In this document: positions 61,501 through 64,000 of the stretch, piece after piece | How positions within the stretch are numbered: the first letter of the stretch is position 1 | How the letters are laid out: each line of letters starts with the position of its first letter | Assembly: GCF_038502225.1 (NCBI RefSeq) | Contig: NC_091321.1 | Coordinates: forward strand, 37,943,890-38,007,889 | Direction of reading: 5' to 3' | Length of the DNA: 64,000 nt | Source: Cherax quadricarinatus | Lineage: Eukaryota > Arthropoda > Malacostraca > Decapoda > Parastacidae | Notes under the pieces: model-generated | Database searches by the model: none | What the model saw: only the letters and a program-made list of their open reading frames with translations | Told to the model about the DNA's origin: nothing | Position numbers and translations under genes: made by a program

Positions 61501-64000
61501 CACAGAACACTTGCTGCTTAAGAGTACACAGAACACTTGCTGCTCAACAGTACACAGAACACTTGCTGCACAACAGTACACAGAACACTTGCTGCTCAAC
61601 CGTACACAGAACACTTGCTGCACAACAGTACACAGAATACTTGCTGCTCAACAGTACACAGAACACTTGCTGCAGTACACAGAACACTTGCTGCTCAACA
61701 GTACACAGAACACTTGCTGTACACAACAGTACACAGAATACTTGCTGCTCAACAGTACACAGAACACTTGCTGCACAACAGTACACAGAACACTTGCTGC
61801 TCAACAGTACACAGAACACTTGCTGCTCAACAGTACACAGAACACTTGCTGCTCAACAGTACACAGAACACTTGCTGCTCAACAGTACACAGAACACTTG
61901 CTGCTCAACAGTACACAGAACACTTGCTGCTCAAAAGTACACAGAACACTTGCTGCTCAACAGTACACAGAACACTTGCTGCTCAACAGTACACAGAACA
62001 CTTGCTGCACAACAGTACACAGAACACTTGCTGCACAACAGTTCACAGAACACTTGCTGCTCAACAGTTCACAGAACACTTGCTGCTCAACAGTGCACAG
62101 AACACTTGCTGCACAACAGTACACAGAACACTTGCTGCTCAACAGTACACAGAACACTAGCTGCACAACTTGCTGCAGTACACAGAACACTTGCTGCTCA
62201 ACAGTACACAGAACACTTGCTTCTCAACAGTACACAGAACACTTGCTGCTCAACAGTACACAGAACACTTGCTGCGCAACAGTACACAGAACACTTGCTG
62301 CACAACAGTACACAGAACACTTGCTGCACAACAGTACACAGAACACTTGTTGCACAACAGTACACAGAACACTTGCTGCTTAAGAGTACACAGAACACTT
62401 GCTGCTCAACAGTACACAGAACACTTGCTGCACAACAGTACACAGAACACTTGCTGCTCAACAGTACACAGAACACTTGCTGCTCAACAGTACACAGAAC
62501 ACTTGCTGCTCAACAGTACACAGAACACTTGCTGCACAACAGTACACAGAACACTTGCTGCTCAACAGTACACAGAACACTTGCTGCTCAACAGTACACA
62601 GAACACTTGCTGCACAGAACAGTACAACAGAACACTTGCTGCTCAACAGTACACAGAACACTTGCTGCTCAACAGTACACAGAACACTTGCTGCTCAACA
62701 GTACACAGAACACTTGCTGCTCAACAGTACACAGAACACTTGCTGCTCAACAGTACACAGAAACAGTACACAGAACACTTGCTGCTTAAGAGTACACAGA
62801 ACACTTGCTGTACACAGAACACTTGCTGCTCAACAGTACACAGAACACTTGCTTAAGAGTACACAGAACACTTGCTGCAGTACACAGAACACTTGCTGCA
62901 GTACACAACAGTACACAGAACACTTGCTGCTCAACAGTACACAGAACACTTGCTGCTCAACAGTACACAGAACACTTGCTGCACAACAGTACACAGAACA
63001 CTTGCTGCTCAACAGTACACAGAACACTTGCTGCTCAACAGTACACAGAACACTTGCTGCTCAACAGTACACAGAACACTTGCTGCTCAACAGTACACAG
63101 AACACTTGCTGCTCAACAGTACACAGAACACTTGCTGCACAACAGTACACAGAACACTTGCTGCTTAAGAGTACACAGAACACTTGCTGCTCAACAGTAC
63201 ACAGAACACTTGCTTCTCAACAGTACACAGAACACTTGCTGCACAACAGTACACAGAACACTTGCTGCTCAACAGTACGCAGAACACTTGCTGCACAACA
63301 GTACACAGAACACTTGCTGCACAACAGTACACAGAACACTTGCTGCACAACAGTACACAGAAAACTTGCTGCTCAACAGTACACAGAACACTTGCTGCTC
63401 AACAGTACACAGAACACTTGCTGCTCAACAGTACACAGAACACTTGCTGCTCGACAGTACACAGAACACTTGCTGCTCAACAGTACACAGAACACTTGCT
63501 GCTCAACAGTACACAGAACACTTGCTGCACAAACAGTACACAGAACACTTGCTGCTCAACAGTACACAGAACACTTGCTGCTCAACAGTACACAGAACAC
63601 TTGCTGCTCAACAGTACACAGAACACTTGCTGCACAACAGTACACAGAACACTTGCTGCTCAACAGTACACAGAACACTTGCTGCTCAACAGTACACAGA
63701 ACACTTGCTGCTCAACAGTACACAGAACACTTGCTGCTCAACAGTACACAGAACACTTGCTGCTCAACAGTACACAGAACACTTGCTGCTTAAGAGTACA
63801 CAGAATACTTGCTGCTCAACAGTACACAGAACACTTGCTGCTCAACAGTACACAGAACACTTGCTGCTCAACAGTACACAGAACACTTGCTGCTCAACAG
63901 TACACAGAACACTTGCTGCACAACAGTACACAGAACACTTGCTGCTCAACAGTACACAGAACACTTGCTGCACAATAGTACACAGAACACTTGCTGCACA
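58584..64000. repeat. Satellite class 4 (block d), runs off the window
   Basis: Same 26-bp unit (CAGTACACAGAACACTTGC core), more homogeneous in sequence than block c but with frequent partial units and 1- to 13-bp phase breaks (for example near 58968, 59036, 59118, 59560, 60050, 60735, 61050, 61263, 61670, 62165, 62620 and 62845-62895). Frames up to 1424 codons are by-products. Confidence 0.95.

Noticed and set aside
39378..64000. CRISPR array
   Set aside because: Units are 23 or 26 bp joined head to tail with no unique spacers, and the context is eukaryotic. This is satellite DNA.
1..64000. Bacterial or phage defence system, operon or toxin locus
   Set aside because: All recognisable coding sequence is retrotransposon-derived, and base composition, microsatellites and satellites are eukaryotic.

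Overview
This is eukaryotic repeat DNA with no convincing host protein-coding gene, no rRNA gene and no tRNA gene. I infer a decapod crustacean (crayfish, lobster or shrimp-like). The reasons are several retroelement 3' ends and a tRNA-derived SINE that I recognise, from general knowledge rather than a search, as very abundant in decapod genomes, together with long (CA)n tracts and massive simple satellite DNA. There is no operon structure, ribosome-binding-site logic or prokaryotic gene.

Left part (1-31 kb) is a nest of non-LTR retrotransposons (LINEs) inserted into each other. I name the families by letter. A is CR1/L2-like, with a coiled-coil ORF1, a 131-bp tandem-repeat spacer between ORF1 and ORF2, and a GAATT/TTTGAA tail. 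B is CR1-like, with a PHD plus CCCH zinc-finger ORF1 and an 11-bp-repeat 3' tail containing ACTCCAGGTA. C is an APE-endonuclease LINE with a 2A-like NPGP motif near its N-terminus and a 4-bp repeat tail. D is a short retroposon with 12-bp target-site duplications. E is a CR1-like RT anchored on (CA)n. G is an old, decayed relative of B. A2 (about 4.1-11.9 kb) is split by B1. C (12.06-19.73 kb, minus) is split by D1 and by B3, and B3 is itself split by an opposite-strand B2. A Jockey/Nimb-like fragment, a Penelope-like inverted repeat with hammerhead-like motifs (22.25-22.57 kb) and a decayed Ty3/Gypsy-type gag-protease (22.93-24.33 kb) lie among them.

Middle part (31-39.4 kb) holds (CA)n tracts, a tRNA-derived SINE, an E/F chimeric LINE remnant and element F. 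F is a nearly full-length CR1 with an SGNH-esterase ORF1, an EN-RT ORF2 damaged by one base, and four 22-bp repeats in its 5' UTR.

Right part (39.4-64 kb and beyond the edge) is a satellite array of related units: first 23 bp, then several classes of 26 bp. It is interrupted by B9, a possible 301-bp solo LTR, B7, and B8. B8 is the best-preserved element of the window, with two apparently intact overlapping ORFs. Very long ORFs in the satellite arise because the 26-bp unit has no stop in any forward frame; I do not regard them as genes.

The coding features form self-contained retrotransposition machinery (ORF1 nucleic-acid binding; ORF2 nicking and target-primed reverse transcription). D, the SINE and the 5'-truncated copies are passengers of such machinery.
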